In this document: positions 5,927 through 6,769 of the stretch, in pieces
How the letters are laid out: each line of letters opens with the position of its first letter
How positions within the stretch are numbered: the stretch's first letter is position 1
From: Nitrospira sp.
GTDB lineage: Bacteria > Nitrospirota > Nitrospiria > Nitrospirales > Nitrospiraceae
DNA length: 6,769 bases
Assembly: GCA_025360665.1 (NCBI GenBank)
Contig: JANYBU010000024.1
Span: 1 to 6,769 of the forward strand
Reading direction: 5' to 3'
Notes under the pieces: generated by a model
What the model was told of the DNA's origin: nothing
Databases searched by the model: none
Seen by the model: only the letters and a program-made list of their open reading frames with translations
Translations under genes and position numbers: made by a program

Positions 5927-6418
5927 TTAGCCCTTTTCCTCTGCCTGGACCCCAGGATGATAGGTGCTATACACATACACAGGGATGGACAGGTGGGCGA
6001 GATGTTTTTCCATCATCGGCTTGACGTCTTTCCAGTCGAGCCCGCCCACACCAGTGGCCAAGCGTGGGAGTGCGACACTCTTGAGCTTCTCAGCCTCAAT
6101 CACCTTACACAACGCTTTGAGACAGTGGTTCACGCTCTCGATCGTGGCCCGGCCTGGGTGGTTGGCTCCGTGACCGACAGCAGGCTCCTGGGTATACAGA
6201 TTCACAATCCGAACGCCACCGACACCGGCCCAGGTCCACAACTCGCCGGCCTTGGGAGTAAACGTCTGAGAATAATGCCGGAAGTCCTTATACATCGCCG
6301 GCCACCGTTCTCTGAGTGCCAAAGCTAATCCGTTTGCAAAGTTGTCGTTGGGTGCGACGCCGTGCGCCAGGGCATCCGCCTTTGTCAATAAAATATCCCC
6401 TGCCACTTCCTTCAGCAT
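5927..6418 (-). CDS. Macro-domain protein (ADP-ribose binding or de-ADP-ribosylating)
   Basis: A 163-residue single-domain protein. Residues 1-155 match the macro-domain fold: an N-terminal strand with GDIL (7-10), the substrate-loop region DALAHGVAPNDNFANGLALAL (15-35), the strand VRIVNLYTQE (69-78), and the second binding loop LPRLATGVGGLDWKDV (118-132). Macro domains bind ADP-ribose, and many remove it from proteins, nucleic acids or small metabolites. The short form, the AHGV segment and the GLDW loop recall the ALC1/TARG1/Poa1-like branch rather than MacroD, but I could not align it, and the aspartate used by TARG1 seems not to be at the same place. A strong ribosome site (GGAGGAGGA, 6425-6433) lies six bases before the ATG. 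There is no ADP-ribosyltransferase toxin gene next to it, so a DarTG-like pair is not supported. It appears to be transcribed alone. Confidence 0.88.
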   Translation of the reverse strand: MLKEVAGDILLTKADALAHGVAPNDNFANGLALALRERWPAMYKDFRHYSQTFTPKAGELWTWAGVGGVRIVNLYTQEPAVGHGANHPGRATIESVNHCLKALCKVIEAEKLKSVALPRLATGVGGLDWKDVKPMMEKHLAHLSIPVYVYSTYHPGVQAEEKG

Positions 6419-6424
6419 GTCCCG

Positions 6425-6433
6425 TCCTCCTCC
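6425..6433 (-). promoter_or_regulatory. Strong ribosome binding site of the macro-domain gene
   Basis: The - strand reads GGAGGAGGA, ending six bases before the ATG at 6418-6416. This supports the chosen start of the macro-domain protein. Confidence 0.8.
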
Positions 6434-6456
6434 GTCGAGTTAGTAATGAGTCGCGG

Positions 6457-6485
6457 ATCGTATCACAGTGGGCGAGATGAGTCTC
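6457..6485 (-). promoter_or_regulatory. Weak candidate promoter for the macro-domain gene
   Basis: On the - strand TACGAT (6462-6457) is preceded by TG one base upstream (extended -10 form TGATACGAT), and GAGACT lies 17 bases further up (6485-6480; 3 of 6 matches to TTGACA). The start would be near 6450, giving a leader of about 30 bases. Other arrangements are possible. Confidence 0.3.
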
Positions 6486-6535
6486 CTCTGCGCCCCGCGC
6501 TGGCACCGCGAAATGGTCCCCAAGAACGTTTTTCT

Positions 6536-6583
6536 TCTCTAACAGGATGCCGAAAAGTCCGCCAGCGCCACAGACCGTGGCGC
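6536..6583. repeat. Possible dispersed repeat remnant with perfect hairpin
   Basis: The string CTAACAGGATGCCGAAAA (6539-6556) followed by GTCCGCCAGCG resembles, from memory, a dispersed non-coding repeat of Nitrospira genomes (an AACAGGATGCTGAAAAAGTCC type). It runs into a perfect hairpin, GCGCCAC (6565-6571) with GTGGCGC (6577-6583) and a 5-base loop. The hairpin is seen directly; membership in a repeat family is recollection and needs a genome search. Confidence 0.3.
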
Positions 6584-6769
6584 GTGAAGCACGAGACATG
6601 CGAGAAAGGCGCGACGTGGACAGAGTGGATACCCACCTCGTCTCGCCCGCCCCGCCAGTCCCGCTCCTCTCGCCTGCCCTGCGCCCCTGCCCCAGACGCG
6701 CGGACCATTGTATTTCCATCGTGCCACAATAGTTTTTCCGCGGCCTGCAAACTTTGAGGATGACCTGGT

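Larger units (their letters stand above)
6419..6769. other. Intergenic region at the right end
   Basis: These 351 bases contain the macro-domain ribosome site and candidate promoter, a possible dispersed repeat with a hairpin (6536-6583) and a C-rich tract (6632-6693). Several long open frames cross it on both strands, but they read as arginine-, glycine- and serine-rich low-complexity strings without ribosome sites or family motifs, as expected for GC-rich non-coding DNA. Confidence 0.55.

Noticed and set aside
5820..5930. A 36-codon frame with GGAGGAG in front of its ATG
   Set aside because: The spacing between the GGAGG and the ATG is only about three bases, the peptide (MSYRARSTSTKDGETARCTS...) has no recognisable features, and the segment contains a perfect hairpin more typical of non-coding DNA.
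5927..6418. DarTG-like toxin-antitoxin system based on the macro domain
   Set aside because: No DarT-like ADP-ribosyltransferase is encoded next to it; the neighbour is a small secreted protein of different composition 335 bases away.
6446..6757. A 103-codon frame on the + strand in the right-hand gap
   Set aside because: Arg/Ser/Pro-rich without domain, signal or ribosome site; it crosses the hairpin and C-rich tract and overlaps the macro-domain promoter region.
6539..6769. Open frame on the - strand running off the right end, ending in ALADFSASC
   Set aside because: It is low-complexity Gly/Arg-rich sequence across the C-rich tract and the repeat-like segment. The end looks like translated repeat DNA rather than protein.

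Overview
The window reads as a chromosomal segment of a GC-rich (roughly 58-60% G+C by eye) Gram-negative-type bacterium. A periplasmic adaptor, a MacB-type permease and a secreted protein with a Sec signal imply an outer envelope. The heptad-like inverted repeat between two genes (1680-1767) and a stretch near 6536-6583 resemble, from memory only, dispersed repeats of Nitrospira (Nitrospirota) genomes. I regard Nitrospira-like as the best guess, not as shown.

Left part, + strand (2-4915): five genes in one direction with very tight joints. They are the end of a P-type cation ATPase, a MacA/HlyD-type adaptor (ATGA overlap), a MacB-type FtsX-family permease without its own ATPase domain, a helix-hairpin-helix protein that looks like the N-terminal part of family X DNA polymerase with a different C-terminal domain, and an M28-family zinc peptidase. 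The adaptor and permease should form an envelope export assembly, but the ABC ATPase that normally drives it is absent here. Where such an ATPase gene often sits there is only a 103-base gap holding a long imperfect hairpin. The peptidase appears to have lost its membrane-anchoring leader through a one-base shift.

Right part, - strand (5211-6418): a macro-domain protein followed, 335 bases downstream, by a small secreted protein of about 44% G+C. The latter has its own strong ribosome binding site and a plausible promoter, and looks like a separately acquired gene. Its stop codon lies inside an almost perfect 23-base palindrome.

Gaps: 4916-5210, 5592-5926 and 6419-6769 hold no convincing genes, but contain several perfect short hairpins and a strongly C-rich tract. 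No rRNA, tRNA, CRISPR array, transposase gene or complete mobile element was seen. No single obviously new multi-gene system is visible. The most notable points are the ATPase-less MacAB-like pair with the hairpin element, the broken peptidase leader, and the polymerase-X-like protein without a polymerase.
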